A DNA stretch of 64,000 nucleotides from Maritimibacter sp. HL-12 (GCF_900177545.1 NZ_FXBQ01000001.1:372001-436000); one strand, 5' to 3'. Counted from the stretch's first letter, positions 45,128 through 54,470 are shown. Notes: generated by a model from the letters alone, not told the origin. Made by a program: numbers and translations.

Positions 45128-46302
45128 CACCTGTCCTCCGGGGGCAGTTTTTCGAGATCGGCGTCGAACACCGCGAAACGCGGTGCGTCCTTTGCCTCGA
45201 TCGTGGTGAGCAGATCGCGATACATGGTTTCGGGAATGTCGCGCCCGCCGAGGCCGAGGGCGTAGTTGAAAACCTTCGGGGCCTTGTCGAGCGTCGAGAG
45301 CACGGCGGACACCTCGGTGCCGAGCACGCCGCCCATCCCCGGGCTGATCGCGCGATCGATCACGATCACCTTGTCGAGCCCCTTGACCGCCGCCCGCAGG
45401 GCCTTGGCCGGGAACGGGCGGTAGCTGCGCAGCTTGACGATGCGCGCCTCGCCGACCTCGCCGCCGTAGTGTTCACGCCCCGCCATCATCGTGCCGACGA
45501 CCGAGCCCATGGCGATGATGCCGACCTTGGCCTTTTTCGGCCCGTCCACGGTGAGCAGCCCGCCCGAGGCGCGGCCGATGACCTCGGCGAAGGCTTCGTC
45601 GATCTCCTCGATCTTGGCCAGCGCCTTGCCCATCGCCGCGTGGTGGCTGTGGCGCACCTCGGGGAAGTAGTTCGGATCGACCAGAGTGCCCATCGAGCGC
45701 GGATTGGCGGTGTCGAGCGCGCCCGCGAACTCGAACGGCGGCAGGAAGGCATCGACCTCGTCCTGGCTCGGGATGTCGATCACCTCCATCGTATGGGTGA
45801 GCACGAAACCATCCATGCAGACCGCCACCGGCAGATCGGTTTCCTGCGCGATGCGGAAAGCCTGGATCGTGGTGTCGACCGCCTCCTGGTTCGAGATGCA
45901 ATGGAGCTGGATCCAGCCCGCGTCGCGCACCGCCATGCTGTCGGACTGGTCGTTCCAGATCGACAACGGCCCGCCCACGGCACGGTTTGCGATGGTCATC
46001 ACCAGCGGCACCCGCAAACCGGCGATGTTGAACATCACCTCGCTCATCAAGAGGATGCCCTGGCTCGCGGAGGCGGTATAGGCCCGCGCCCCGGCGGCGG
46101 CCGCACCGAGCACCACCGAAGCGGCCGAGAACTCGCTCTCGACACTGACGAACTCGGTGTGCATGTCGCCGTCGGCCACCAGCTTGGAGATGTTCTCCAC
46201 GATATGGGTCTGCGGCGTGATCGGGTAGGCCGCGACCACGTCGGGCTTGGTCAGCGCCACCGCGCGCGCGATGGCAAGCGATCCTTCAAGGGCTTCACGC
46301 AT
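45127..46302 (-). CDS. porA: 2-oxoacid:ferredoxin oxidoreductase alpha subunit
   Basis: Subunit of 391 residues. The TPP-side pyrimidine domain (VVAAYPITPQTHIVENISKL, SVESEFSAASVVLGAAAAGARAYTASASQGIL) is followed by the core domain II (VGIIAMGSVVGTMM, RSYRPFPAKAL). YPITP and TASASQG are classic markers. With gamma, beta and the flavoprotein it forms the operon at 42358-46861. The substrate, probably pyruvate or another 2-oxoacid, is not decided by sequence. Stop and start of alpha and beta overlap. Confidence 0.88.
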   Translation of the reverse strand: MREALEGSLAIARAVALTKPDVVAAYPITPQTHIVENISKLVADGDMHTEFVSVESEFSAASVVLGAAAAGARAYTASASQGILLMSEVMFNIAGLRVPLVMTIANRAVGGPLSIWNDQSDSMAVRDAGWIQLHCISNQEAVDTTIQAFRIAQETDLPVAVCMDGFVLTHTMEVIDIPSQDEVDAFLPPFEFAGALDTANPRSMGTLVDPNYFPEVRHSHHAAMGKALAKIEEIDEAFAEVIGRASGGLLTVDGPKKAKVGIIAMGSVVGTMMAGREHYGGEVGEARIVKLRSYRPFPAKALRAAVKGLDKVIVIDRAISPGMGGVLGTEVSAVLSTLDKAPKVFNYALGLGGRDIPETMYRDLLTTIEAKDAPRFAVFDADLEKLPPEDR

Positions 46303-46861
46303 CGGCTGTCTCCTTCCATGCCCCGGCCTCGACGGCGCCCGCCGCCTCGGCGATGAGGGCGAGGTTTTTCTCCAGCATCGCGCCGTGGAACCGGCCCTTG
46401 AGCGCGGCGGCCAAAGCCGCCTGCGGCACGTGTTCGGTCAGCGCGAGGAAAGCGGCGAGCAGGGCCGTGTTCGGGATCGGCTTGCCGATCACCTTCACCG
46501 CGAGATCGGTCGCCGGGAAAGCCACCACGCGGGTGTCGAACTTGGCGGCGATCTCGGCCGAGGCCTTGCGGCTGTTGACCAGCATCGCCCCGCCCGGCTT
46601 GAGCCCGTTGGTGAGCGTCGGGTCGAGCAGCAGGGTTTCGTCCTGGACGATGAGAAAATCGGGGTTGCGCACCTGGCTTCTGAGCGTGATCGGCTTCTCG
46701 TCGATCCGCACGAAGGCCATCACCGGCGCGCCGCGCCGTTCCGCGCCGAACGCCGGGAAGGCCTGGCAGGTGAACCCCGCCTCGAAGGCGGCAGCGGCGA
46801 GGAGGTAAGCGGCAGCGACGCTGCCCTGCCCCCCGCGCCCGTGGATGCGATACTCGATCAT
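46295..46861 (-). CDS. porG: 2-oxoacid:ferredoxin oxidoreductase gamma subunit
   Basis: Subunit of 188 residues with the gamma-domain start IEYRIHGRGGQGSVAAAYLLAAA and the segment AFPAFGAERRGAPVMAFVRI, typical of PorG/VorG. The ATG at 46861 is chosen because it gives the family start; the frame is open to 46939. It overlaps the alpha start by 8 bases and is the first gene of the operon. Upstream is a 299-base gap shared with the divergent chemoreceptor. Confidence 0.87.
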   Translation of the reverse strand: MIEYRIHGRGGQGSVAAAYLLAAAAFEAGFTCQAFPAFGAERRGAPVMAFVRIDEKPITLRSQVRNPDFLIVQDETLLLDPTLTNGLKPGGAMLVNSRKASAEIAAKFDTRVVAFPATDLAVKVIGKPIPNTALLAAFLALTEHVPQAALAAALKGRFHGAMLEKNLALIAEAAGAVEAGAWKETADA

Positions 46862-47160
46862 TGTCTGTCTCTCCGGCTTCTTTCGCTCCACGTGGGAACG
46901 CGCCCGCCGCGCCTGGTGACTCGCCGGGTTCGCGGGCATTTACCGACCCAAGAACCGGCCAAACCATGATCTGGAACAAGGAATTTCCCGTTGCGGGGGT
47001 TTTTTCGGTGCGTTTGCGCTCGGCTCGCAACGATGCACCCCCGGCCGCGGATCACCGGCAACAATCTTGCAAGGCCGAAGAAACGCGCGCGTTCAGAAAG
47101 TATCAATCCCTCTGCGGCATACCACGGGGGAACCTTGTGCTTTCCCGGGAGGCTGCACCC
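46862..47160. other. Divergent intergenic region, por operon / chemoreceptor
   Basis: No gene with a supported start is seen. The region must contain both promoters. It holds ribosome-site-like GGGGGA (47126-47131) with a GTG at 47137, and GGGAGG (47147-47152) with a TTG at 47161. These are competing starts for the chemoreceptor. No repeat or hairpin of note. Confidence 0.4.
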
Positions 47161-49245
47161 TTGTTTCGCTTTCGCTCATCCACGCCCCGGCCCGTTGCCG
47201 ATGACAGCGCGCTCGCCGGGGCGGTCAACGCCGGCATGGCGGTGGCCTGGTTTGCCCCCGATGGCCGCGTGTTCGAAGCCAACGAGAGGTTCTGCGCGCT
47301 GCTCGGGCTCGGCGCGGGCGAGATGGCCGGGATGTCGCACGCCGATCTCCTTGCGGGCGACAAGGGCGATGACGATCCCGCTTGGTGGCAGCAGCTCACC
47401 GCGGGCAAAGCCGTGCGGCAGACCGGCGCGCACCGCTGCCGGAATGGGCAGCAGGTCTGGCTCGAAACGGCCTATCTTCCGCTGCCCGGCCCTGATGGCA
47501 CGGTCGACCGGATTGCCGCGATCGCCACCGATGTTACCGAGGCGATGCGCCAGGCCGCCTCGGGCCGGGACTGGATCGCCGCCGCCAACCGCGCCCAGGC
47601 CGTGATCGAATTCGCGCCCGATGGCACCATTCTCACGGCCAACGAAAACTATCTTGCAACCACCGGCTACGGCCTCGACGAGATCAGGGGCCAGCACCAT
47701 CGCCTCCTCGTCGATCCCGCCGAGGCGTCAAACCGCGCTTACGGCGAATTCTGGGCCGATCTCACCAAAGGCGAGGCGCAAACCGGCGTGGTGCGCCGGC
47801 TTGCCAAGGGCGGGCGCGAGATCTGGCTGCAAGCCTGCTACAACCCGCTGCGCGACGCGGAGGGCCGGGTCACCCGGATCGTCCAGCTGGCGTCCGATAT
47901 CACCGCCGCAAAACGGCAAGCCCTCGATGCCGCGGCCCAGCTCGCCGCGCTCGACCGCTCGCAGGCGGTGATCGCCTTCAGCCCCGACGGCACGATCCTC
48001 GAGGTCAACGACAATTTCCTCGCCGCCCTGGGCTACGACAGGGCCGAGATCCTGGGTCGGCACCACAGCATTTTCCTGCCGCCCGGCGAGGCCGAAAGCA
48101 AGGCCTACACCCGGTTCTGGAGCGATCTGCGCGAGGGCCGGTTTCAGGCCGACGAGTTCCTCCGGATCGGCAAGGACGGCCGGGAAATCTGGATCCAGGC
48201 AACCTACAACCCGATCGCCGGCGCGACCGGCAAGATCGACAAGGTGGTGAAATACGCCACCGACATCACCGCCACCAAGGCGGCCATCGGGGCCTTCCAG
48301 CAGGCGGTGTCGCGTCTCGCCGAAAGCGATCTCTCCGCCCGCATCACCGTCCCCGTGCCGCGCCAGTTCGACAACTTGAAGACCGGATTCAACCGGGCAA
48401 CCGAGTCGCTGGCCGGGCTGATCGCGTCTATTTCCGACAAGTCCGGACTCATGCTGGGCGAGGTCAGCCAGCTTGCCGGGGCGGCCCAGGATCTTGGACA
48501 GAGAACCGAGCGTCAGGCCGCCGCGCTGGAAGAAACCGCAGCGGCCCTTGAACAGATGACCGCCTCGGTGCGCAGCGCCGCCGAAGGCGCCGGGATCGCC
48601 GAAAACCGGGCGGAAGCCGCCCGCGAGAGCACCGAAAGCGGCCTTGGCACCGTGCGCGAGGCGGTCGGGGCCATGGAGCGAATCTCCGAAAGCTCGAAGC
48701 AGATCACCAGGATTACCGGCTTGATCGACGATATCGCCTTCCAGACCAACCTGCTCGCGCTCAATGCCGGGGTCGAGGCCGCCCGGGCGGGCGAAAGCGG
48801 GCGCGGCTTCGCGGTGGTTGCCTCCGAAGTGCGCCAACTCGCGCAGCGCTCGGCCGACGCCGCCCGCGAGATCGCCGGTTTGATCCAGACGACCACCAGC
48901 CAGGTCGACACCGGGGTGCAACTCGTTGGCGACTCGGGGCATGCCCTCGAACAGATCGCCACCTTGGTGACGGAGATCCGCGGCGAGGTGGCCACGCTGG
49001 CAACGGCGTCGCGCGAATTGTCGTCCGGGCTCGACGAAATCAACGCCGCGATGACCCAGCTCGACCAGACCACCCAGCAGAATGCCGCGATGTTCGAGCA
49101 GACCTCCGCAGCGCACCACGAACTGGAACGCGAAGCCAAGGCGCTGGCCGACAGCGCCGGCCGGTTCCGGTTTGGCGAGGGTGACCCGATGGGCGACGCC
49201 GCGTGGCAAACGCCGGCCGAGCAATCGCACGCGCACCGGGCATGA
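47161..49245 (+). CDS. Soluble methyl-accepting chemotaxis protein with three PAS domains
   Basis: Protein of 694 residues. Three PAS-type sensor domains (about 20-145, 145-270, 270-375) repeat ANENYLATTGYGLDEIRGQHH and VNDNFLAALGYDRAEILGRHH. A HAMP-like linker follows, then the signalling domain with QTNLLALNAGVEAARAGESGRGFAVVASEVRQLAQRSA. No membrane segment is seen, so it is a cytoplasmic, energy- or redox-sensing receptor. Start TTG 47161 after GGGAGG is preferred; GTG 47137 is possible. No other che genes are in the window. Confidence 0.85.
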   Translation: MFRFRSSTPRPVADDSALAGAVNAGMAVAWFAPDGRVFEANERFCALLGLGAGEMAGMSHADLLAGDKGDDDPAWWQQLTAGKAVRQTGAHRCRNGQQVWLETAYLPLPGPDGTVDRIAAIATDVTEAMRQAASGRDWIAAANRAQAVIEFAPDGTILTANENYLATTGYGLDEIRGQHHRLLVDPAEASNRAYGEFWADLTKGEAQTGVVRRLAKGGREIWLQACYNPLRDAEGRVTRIVQLASDITAAKRQALDAAAQLAALDRSQAVIAFSPDGTILEVNDNFLAALGYDRAEILGRHHSIFLPPGEAESKAYTRFWSDLREGRFQADEFLRIGKDGREIWIQATYNPIAGATGKIDKVVKYATDITATKAAIGAFQQAVSRLAESDLSARITVPVPRQFDNLKTGFNRATESLAGLIASISDKSGLMLGEVSQLAGAAQDLGQRTERQAAALEETAAALEQMTASVRSAAEGAGIAENRAEAARESTESGLGTVREAVGAMERISESSKQITRITGLIDDIAFQTNLLALNAGVEAARAGESGRGFAVVASEVRQLAQRSADAAREIAGLIQTTTSQVDTGVQLVGDSGHALEQIATLVTEIRGEVATLATASRELSSGLDEINAAMTQLDQTTQQNAAMFEQTSAAHHELEREAKALADSAGRFRFGEGDPMGDAAWQTPAEQSHAHRA

Positions 49246-49378
49246 CCTGGGCGATGGCGCGGCTCAAATCCGCGCGCGCCGCGCGCAGGATCAAGATCAC
49301 CCTGCCGACGAAACTTCGGGCGGTCTGCGCTTGGCAGTGGCGCATTCCGCGGCAGCGTACAAACAGCGCGTGGCACCG

Positions 49379-49636
49379 TCAGATGATCCGGCGGGCCAGG
49401 TATTCGTCGTGGTTCGAAAGCGCAGCCGTCACCGCCATTGCAAAGGGAACACGCTTGCCGGCATCAGCGATGCTTGCATCGGCGATCATCCGGCGCTCGC
49501 CAGTAAGATCGTTCCGTGCGAAATGCCGGGACACCAGCACGATCGCCACATCGGGGAAGCCTGCGCAGAACTCGATCAACCAGGCCGCCGGATCTTGCAG
49601 GCCGTCGATCTGGATTACGAGAAGTTTGCGCACCAC
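49379..49636 (-). CDS. Small receiver-like protein, possibly a fragment
   Basis: ORF of 85 residues from a GTG at 49636 with AGGGA about 10 bases ahead. The sequence KLLVIQIDGLQDPAAWLIEFCAGFPDVAIVLVSRHFARNDLTGERRMIADASI resembles the second half of a response-regulator receiver: the phospho-acceptor strand, the following helix and the Ser strand. The N-terminal part with its acidic pair is missing. It may be a truncated receiver or a short unique protein. The region around it is otherwise empty. Confidence 0.45.
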   Translation of the reverse strand: MVRKLLVIQIDGLQDPAAWLIEFCAGFPDVAIVLVSRHFARNDLTGERRMIADASIADAGKRVPFAMAVTAALSNHDEYLARRII

Positions 49637-49708
49637 GGAATCGTCCCTGACCCACCGATGGGTCGCGACGTGGGGTCTGTGACCCTGACGGTTGATAAGA
49701 GGAAAAAG

Positions 49709-49792
49709 TGGTGGGCGACCCTGGAATCGAACCAGGCATGGGTCTCCCCGGCGGAGTTACAGTCCGCTGCCGCACCTTGCAGCTCGTCGCCC
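49709..49792 (-). tRNA. tRNA-Tyr (anticodon GTA)
   Basis: A class II tRNA of 84 bases including an encoded CCA. Acceptor arms GGGCGAC and GTCGCCC pair perfectly. The anticodon arm is GCGGA-CTGTAAC-TCCGC with GTA at the centre. The long variable arm contains GGG-GAGA-CCC, and the T arm is CCTGG-TTCGATT-CCAGG. The D arm is short (3 bp), as in other tyrosine tRNAs. Position 8 appears to be G rather than U, which is unusual. A T-rich run follows the CCA end on the minus strand. Confidence 0.92.
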
Positions 49793-49920
49793 GCGCCGGC
49801 GCCGCTGGCACCGGAACGAGGGCGGGAATACTCGCGCGCCCCTCCCCCGTCAAGCCGAAAATCCCTTGCACCCCCCGCCCGCCCGGACCATTGTCCGGCC
49901 GACGTGAAAAGGGGGCGAAA

Positions 49921-50709
49921 GTGACCAGAAAACCCGATTGGGTGGTACAGAAGGAGCGCGCGCGGCGGGCCTCGGCGGATGAGACTTTCTGGCTCTTCGG
50001 CCTGCATGCGGTGCGGGACGCGCTGATGAACCCGGCGCGCGAGAAGCGCCGTTTGATCGTCACGCGCAACGCCGCCGATCGCCTCGGCCCAGCGCTCGCC
50101 GCTGGCGGTCTCGAGACCGAGATCGCCGATGCGCGCAAGTTCCCCGCGCCGCTCGATCCCGGCAGCGTCCACCAGGGCGCGGCTCTCGAGGTGCGGCCGC
50201 TCGACTGGGGCAGTCTCGACGAGGTTTGCGCCGCCCCACCCGGCACCGCGCCGGTCGTGGTGCTGCTCGACAGGGTGTCCGATCCGCACAACGCCGGGGC
50301 GATCCTGCGCTCGGCCGAGGTTTTCGGCGCGGCGGCGGTGATCGCCACCACCCGCCACGCCGCGCCCGAAACCGGGGCACTGGCCAAGACCGCCTCGGGG
50401 GCGCTCGAACGGCAACCCTATCTGAGGGTGACCAACCTCGCCGACACCATGCTGCGCCTCAAGGACATGGGCTATGTCGTGATCGGCCTCGACGGCGAGG
50501 CAGAAGACGAGGTCGGCCCGGTTCTCGCCACCCTGGTGCAGGCACCGGTGGCCCTGGTGCTCGGTGCCGAGGGGCCTGGCCTGCGCGAGCGCAGCCGCAC
50601 CACCTGCGACCGTCTCGTGCGCATCCCCTACGCCCGCGCCTTCGGCTCGCTCAACGTCTCGAACGCCGCCGCGGTCGCGCTCTACGCCGCCGCGCTCGGG
50701 CGGCAATGA
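49921..50709 (+). CDS. rlmB: 23S rRNA (guanosine-2'-O-)-methyltransferase RlmB / TrmH family
   Basis: SpoU-family trefoil-knot 2'-O-methyltransferase of 262 residues. An N-terminal L30e-like RNA-binding domain (FWLFGLHAVRDALMNPAREKRRLIVTRNAA) is followed by the catalytic domain with motifs 1, 2 and 3: SDPHNAGAILRSAEVFG, LVLGAEGPGL and FGSLNVSNAAAVALY. It uses SAM to modify 23S rRNA (G2251 in E. coli). GTG at 49921 after GGGGG is chosen; the frame is open further upstream across the tRNA, which is not coding. It diverges from the tRNA. Confidence 0.92.
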   Translation: MTRKPDWVVQKERARRASADETFWLFGLHAVRDALMNPAREKRRLIVTRNAADRLGPALAAGGLETEIADARKFPAPLDPGSVHQGAALEVRPLDWGSLDEVCAAPPGTAPVVVLLDRVSDPHNAGAILRSAEVFGAAAVIATTRHAAPETGALAKTASGALERQPYLRVTNLADTMLRLKDMGYVVIGLDGEAEDEVGPVLATLVQAPVALVLGAEGPGLRERSRTTCDRLVRIPYARAFGSLNVSNAAAVALYAAALGRQ

Positions 50710-50720
50710 CGCGGCGCGAT

Positions 50721-50740
50721 CGGCAAGTTATTGCCGTTTT
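50721..50740 (+). terminator. Rho-independent terminator of rlmB
   Basis: CGGCAA and TTGCCG form a 6-bp stem around GTTA, followed directly by TTTT. It starts 12 bases after the rlmB stop. Confidence 0.7.
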
Positions 50741-50799
50741 ACCAAACCAGCTTCACGGAATCTTTATCCCCCCTTCCGCAAGATCAAGGGCACCCTACC

Positions 50800-50899
50800 T
50801 AAAGCTGTGAGAGCGGGCCGTGGAACGTCCGTAATCTCAATTCACTGTCCCTCGTTCCACAAACTGCGCCCGGGCCCCCTTCCCCGGGCGCTTTTCTTT
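50800..50899 (+). ncRNA. Candidate small RNA
   Basis: Between the rlmB terminator and the CoA-binding gene there is a structured stretch. Arms GTGGAACG (50820-50827) and CGTTCCAC (50853-50860) form a perfect 8-bp hairpin with a 25-base loop. Five bases later comes a strong terminator hairpin. This is the layout of a short independent transcript. No promoter is convincing and I match no known family, so the 5' end is a guess. The alternative is a leader of the gene at 50955. Confidence 0.38.
50866..50899 (+). terminator. Strong rho-independent terminator
   Basis: GCGCCCGGG (50866-50874) and CCCGGGCGC (50883-50891) form a perfect 9-bp stem with an 8-base loop. TTTTCTTT follows. rlmB already has its own terminator at 50721, so this one should end a different RNA. 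Confidence 0.7.
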
Positions 50900-50954
50900 G
50901 ATCCCCCGCGCGCGAGCGCTTCCCCTTCCCCGCAGCCGGGATTATGACGACGGC

Positions 50955-51389
50955 ATGAGCACAGCATCCGACACCCACCTCACCGAAATCCTGTCGCGCA
51001 CCCGCACGATCGCGCTGGTGGGATTTTCCAACAACCCCGACCGTGCGAGCCACAAGGTGGCACGCTACCTCGCAGAACGCGGCTACCGGGTGATCCCGGT
51101 TAATCCCGGGCTCGCCGGCCAGAGCTTCATGGGTGAGGAAATCGTCGCCGATCTCGGCCAGATCCCGCCCGAGGCGAAGGTTGACATGCTCGACGTTTTC
51201 CGCCGCTCCGAACTTGCCGCCGCGGTTGTTGAAGAGGCGCTCGCGACCCTGCCGGACCTCGAGACGATATGGCTCCAGATCGGCGTGACCTCCGAGGACG
51301 CGCGGGCGATGGCCGACGCCAAGGGGCTCGGTTTTGTCGAGAACCACTGCCCGAAGATCGAGCACGCGCGGCTGTTCGGCGAGAGCTAA
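50955..51389 (+). CDS. CoA-binding-domain protein (YccU-like)
   Basis: Protein of 144 residues with a Rossmann CoA-binding domain of the acyl-CoA synthetase alpha type: TIALVGFSNNPDRASHKVARYLAERGYRVIPVNPG, DMLDVFRRSE and WLQIGVTSEDA, ending ENHCPKIEHARL. Such stand-alone proteins (E. coli YccU) have unknown roles. The ATG at 50955 is the family start. It ends convergently with hisE, overlapping it by four bases. Confidence 0.85.
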   Translation: MSTASDTHLTEILSRTRTIALVGFSNNPDRASHKVARYLAERGYRVIPVNPGLAGQSFMGEEIVADLGQIPPEAKVDMLDVFRRSELAAAVVEEALATLPDLETIWLQIGVTSEDARAMADAKGLGFVENHCPKIEHARLFGES

Positions 51390-51711
51390 CCTTCGGGGCG
51401 GGCGGCCTTCTCGGCAATGCCCGACGTGCCCTCGCGACGCTCCAGTTCGGCCAGCACCTCGGCAAAACCCACGTCGCGCGCAGCAAGCATCACCAGCAAG
51501 TGATAGAGCACGTCGGCGGCCTCGGTCACGAGCTTGTCGCGGTCGCCCTTGACCGCCTCGATGATCGCCTCCACTGCCTCCTCACCGAATTTCTCGGCGC
51601 ATTTCTCGGGGCCACGGGCGAGCAGCGCCGCCGTCCAGCTGTCGCGCGGGTTCACGCCGCGGCGTTTCTCGATGGTCTCGGCCAGCCGGTCGAGCGCAGT
51701 CCTCTCGGCGG

Positions 51712-51715
<4 letters not shown>
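51386..51715 (-). CDS. hisE: Phosphoribosyl-ATP pyrophosphatase
   Basis: Second step of histidine biosynthesis: hydrolyses phosphoribosyl-ATP to phosphoribosyl-AMP. The 109 residues carry the MazG-like metal site [36 protein letters not shown]. HisI, the next enzyme, is a separate gene outside the window. It overlaps the hisF stop by four bases (ATGA), so it is the last gene of the his unit here. Length is normal. Confidence 0.93.
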
Positions 51716-52491
<776 letters not shown>

Positions 52492-52502
52492 GCCCGACAC
52501 AT

Positions 52503-52588
52503 ACGGTGCCGCCGCGCGGGCGGCAAGGGCGGCGTGGGGGTTTCGCACCCCCACACCCCCGCGGAGTATTGCCACCAAGAAAAAGGGG
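52503..52588. repeat. Compound intergenic hairpin repeat, copy C
   Basis: Between hisA and hisF. Read on the minus strand it has TTTTTCTTGGTGGCAATACTCC right after the hisA stop, then a G/C hairpin of GTGGGGGT and ACCCCCAC (52534-52541 with 52547-52554). Its orientation relative to the preceding gene is opposite to copies A, B and D. The second arm is degenerate. As hisF lies downstream in the same unit, it cannot be a complete terminator unless hisF has its own promoter. Confidence 0.6.
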
Positions 52589-52589
52589 A

Positions 52590-53312
52590 TCAGGCCCTGA
52601 GCGTGGCAAGGGCTTGTTTGAGGTCGATCGCGCCGTCGTAGAGGGCCCGGCCCGAGATCGCGCCGTCGAGCGGCGCGCCGCAGGCCTTCAGCGCGCGCAG
52701 GTCGTCGAGCGACGACACCCCGCCGGACGCGATCACCGGGATCGACACCGCCCGCGCCAGCGCCGCCGTGGCCTCGATGTTCGGCCCCTGCATCGCGCCA
52801 TCGCGGTTGATATCGGTGTAGATGATCGCCGCCACGCCGGCATCCTCGAAGCTTTTCGCAAGCTCGGTGGCGTCAACGTCGGTTTCCTCCGCCCAGCCCT
52901 TGGTGGCCACCTTGCCGCCGCGCGCGTCGATCCCCACCGCGACCTGCCCGGGGAAGGCCCGCGCCGCCTCGCGCACGAGATCGGGGGTCTCCACCGCCAC
53001 GGTGCCGAGGATCACCCGGGCGAGCCCCTTGTCGAGCCAGCGCGCGATCGTGGCCATGTCGCGGATGCCGCCGCCGAGTTGGGCAGGAACCGAGATCGTG
53101 GCGAGGATCGCCTCGACGGCGGCGGCATTGACCGGCTCGCCCGCGAAGGCCCCGTTGAGATCGACAAGGTGGATCCAGTCGCAACCCGCCGCCTCGAAGG
53201 CGCGCGCCTGCGCCGCCGGGTCGTCGTTGAACACCGTCGCCGCCGCCATTTCGCCGCGCAACAGGCGCACGCACTGGCCATCCTTGAGATCGATCGCGGG
53301 GTAGAGGATCAT
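52590..53312 (-). CDS. hisA: Phosphoribosylformimino-AICAR-phosphate isomerase
   Basis: Histidine biosynthesis barrel isomerase of 240 residues that opens the ribose of ProFAR to PRFAR, the HisF substrate. [20 protein letters not shown] carries the first catalytic Asp; QLGGGIRDM and [12 protein letters not shown] bind the phosphates and [11 protein letters not shown] the second Asp. It is homologous to HisF. The ATG at 53312 is the family start. Upstream toward hisH lies the DUF2147 gene on the other strand. Confidence 0.95.
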   Translation of the reverse strand: MILYPAIDLKDGQCVRLLRGEMAAATVFNDDPAAQARAFEAAGCDWIHLVDLNGAFAGEPVNAAAVEAILATISVPAQLGGGIRDMATIARWLDKGLARVILGTVAVETPDLVREAARAFPGQVAVGIDARGGKVATKGWAEETDVDATELAKSFEDAGVAAIIYTDINRDGAMQGPNIEATAALARAVSIPVIASGGVSSLDDLRALKACGAPLDGAISGRALYDGAIDLKQALATLRA

Positions 53313-53433
53313 GCGGCGCGCTCCTTGTGCATTCGCGCGGGCTTTTCGCATGAGCCCGCCCCGGCGGCAAGCACGATGGCTTGCGCCGCAGCCCAGCGCC
53401 CGGCAGGATGATGAAAAACACCGGAGGAAAAAG

Positions 53434-53820
53434 ATGAAACGACCCTTGATCGCCGCGCTCCTCGCGCTCGCCCCCACCGCCCTCGCCGCCGACCCGGTGC
53501 ACGGCATGTGGAAGACGGAAGTGGACGACGGTGCCTATGCCCTTGTCGAGATGTCGGGCTGCAACGACGGCAAGACCTGCGGTTGGATCCGCCGCACCTT
53601 CGATGACACCGGCGAATACCAGTCGGAGAACATCGGCAAGGTCATGGTGATCAACATGGAGAACCAGGGCGACGGCACCTACAAGGGCTCGGTCTGGCGC
53701 CCCTCCAACGACAAGACCTACATCGGCCGGATGGCGCTGTCGGGCGACGCGCTCGAACTCAAGGGCTGCGTCGCGGGCGGGCTGTTCTGCGCCGCGCAGA
53801 ACTGGACGCGGGCGCGCTGA
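53434..53820 (+). CDS. DUF2147 exported protein
   Basis: Small exported protein of 128 residues: signal peptide [20 protein letters not shown], then [21 protein letters not shown] and [30 protein letters not shown], the DUF2147 pattern (lipocalin-like beta fold, unknown role). It has a GGAGG site and stands on the opposite strand inside the histidine unit, between hisH and hisA. Its stop is 9 bases from the hisH stop. Confidence 0.85.
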   Translation: MKRPLIAALLALAPTALAADPVHGMWKTEVDDGAYALVEMSGCNDGKTCGWIRRTFDDTGEYQSENIGKVMVINMENQGDGTYKGSVWRPSNDKTYIGRMALSGDALELKGCVAGGLFCAAQNWTRAR

Positions 53821-53829
53821 AGCCGCCCT

Positions 53830-54468
53830 TCAGGGCACCCAGCGCAGGAAATTGGCGATGATCGCAAGGCCGGGGCCTTGCGATTTCTCCGGGTGAAACT
53901 GCGTGCCGAAGATATTGTCGCGCCCGACGATCGCGGTGATCGCGCCGCCGTAGTCGCAATGCGCCAGCCGCTCCGCCTCATCGGCCACGCGGAAATGGTA
54001 GGAATGGACGAAATAGGCATGGGTGCCGGTCTTGATCCCGTCGAGCACCGGGTGGGCATGGTCGATCACGAGGTCGTTCCAGCCCATGTGCGGCACCTTG
54101 AGCGCCGGGTCGGCGGGCGAAATCGCCGTGACCTCGCCGCCGATCCAGCCGAAGCCCGGGGTTTCCTGGTATTCATGGCCGGTGTCGGCGAGCATCTGCA
54201 TGCCGATGCAGATCCCGAAAAAGGGCCGTCCGCGCGCGTTCACCGCCTCGTCGATCGCCTCGAACAGCCCCGAATGCTCAAACAGCGCCCGGCGGCAGGC
54301 CGGGAAGGCACCGTCGCCCGGCAGCACGATCCGGTCGGCCCGGGAAACGATCTCGGGGTCGTCGGTCACCACCACCTCGCCCGCCCCGGTCTCACGCGCC
54401 ATGCGCTGGAACGCCTTCTCGGCGGAGTGCAGGTTGCCCGATTCGTAGTCGATCAGCGCGGTGATCAT
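53830..54468 (-). CDS. hisH: Imidazole glycerol phosphate synthase, glutaminase subunit
   Basis: Class I glutamine amidotransferase of 212 residues that supplies ammonia to HisF. The nucleophile Cys lies in FFGICIGMQML, and His/Glu in TQFHPEKSQG. MITALIDYESGNLHSAEKAF is the typical start. It begins just after the hisB stop. Normal length. HisF, its partner, is 1.3 kb downstream, beyond the DUF2147 gene and hisA. Confidence 0.95.
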   Translation of the reverse strand: MITALIDYESGNLHSAEKAFQRMARETGAGEVVVTDDPEIVSRADRIVLPGDGAFPACRRALFEHSGLFEAIDEAVNARGRPFFGICIGMQMLADTGHEYQETPGFGWIGGEVTAISPADPALKVPHMGWNDLVIDHAHPVLDGIKTGTHAYFVHSYHFRVADEAERLAHCDYGGAITAIVGRDNIFGTQFHPEKSQGPGLAIIANFLRWVP

Positions 54469-54470
54469 GC

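Noticed and set aside
49708-49920. N-terminal extension of rlmB across the tRNA
   Set aside because: The open frame reads antisense through tRNA-Tyr. The encoded peptide matches no RlmB start, while GTG 49921 with a GGGGG site does.
50822-50857. GGAAC ... CGTT resembling an EcfG stress promoter
   Set aside because: The spacing (26 bases) is too long for the -35/-10 pair, and both pieces are arms of one hairpin.
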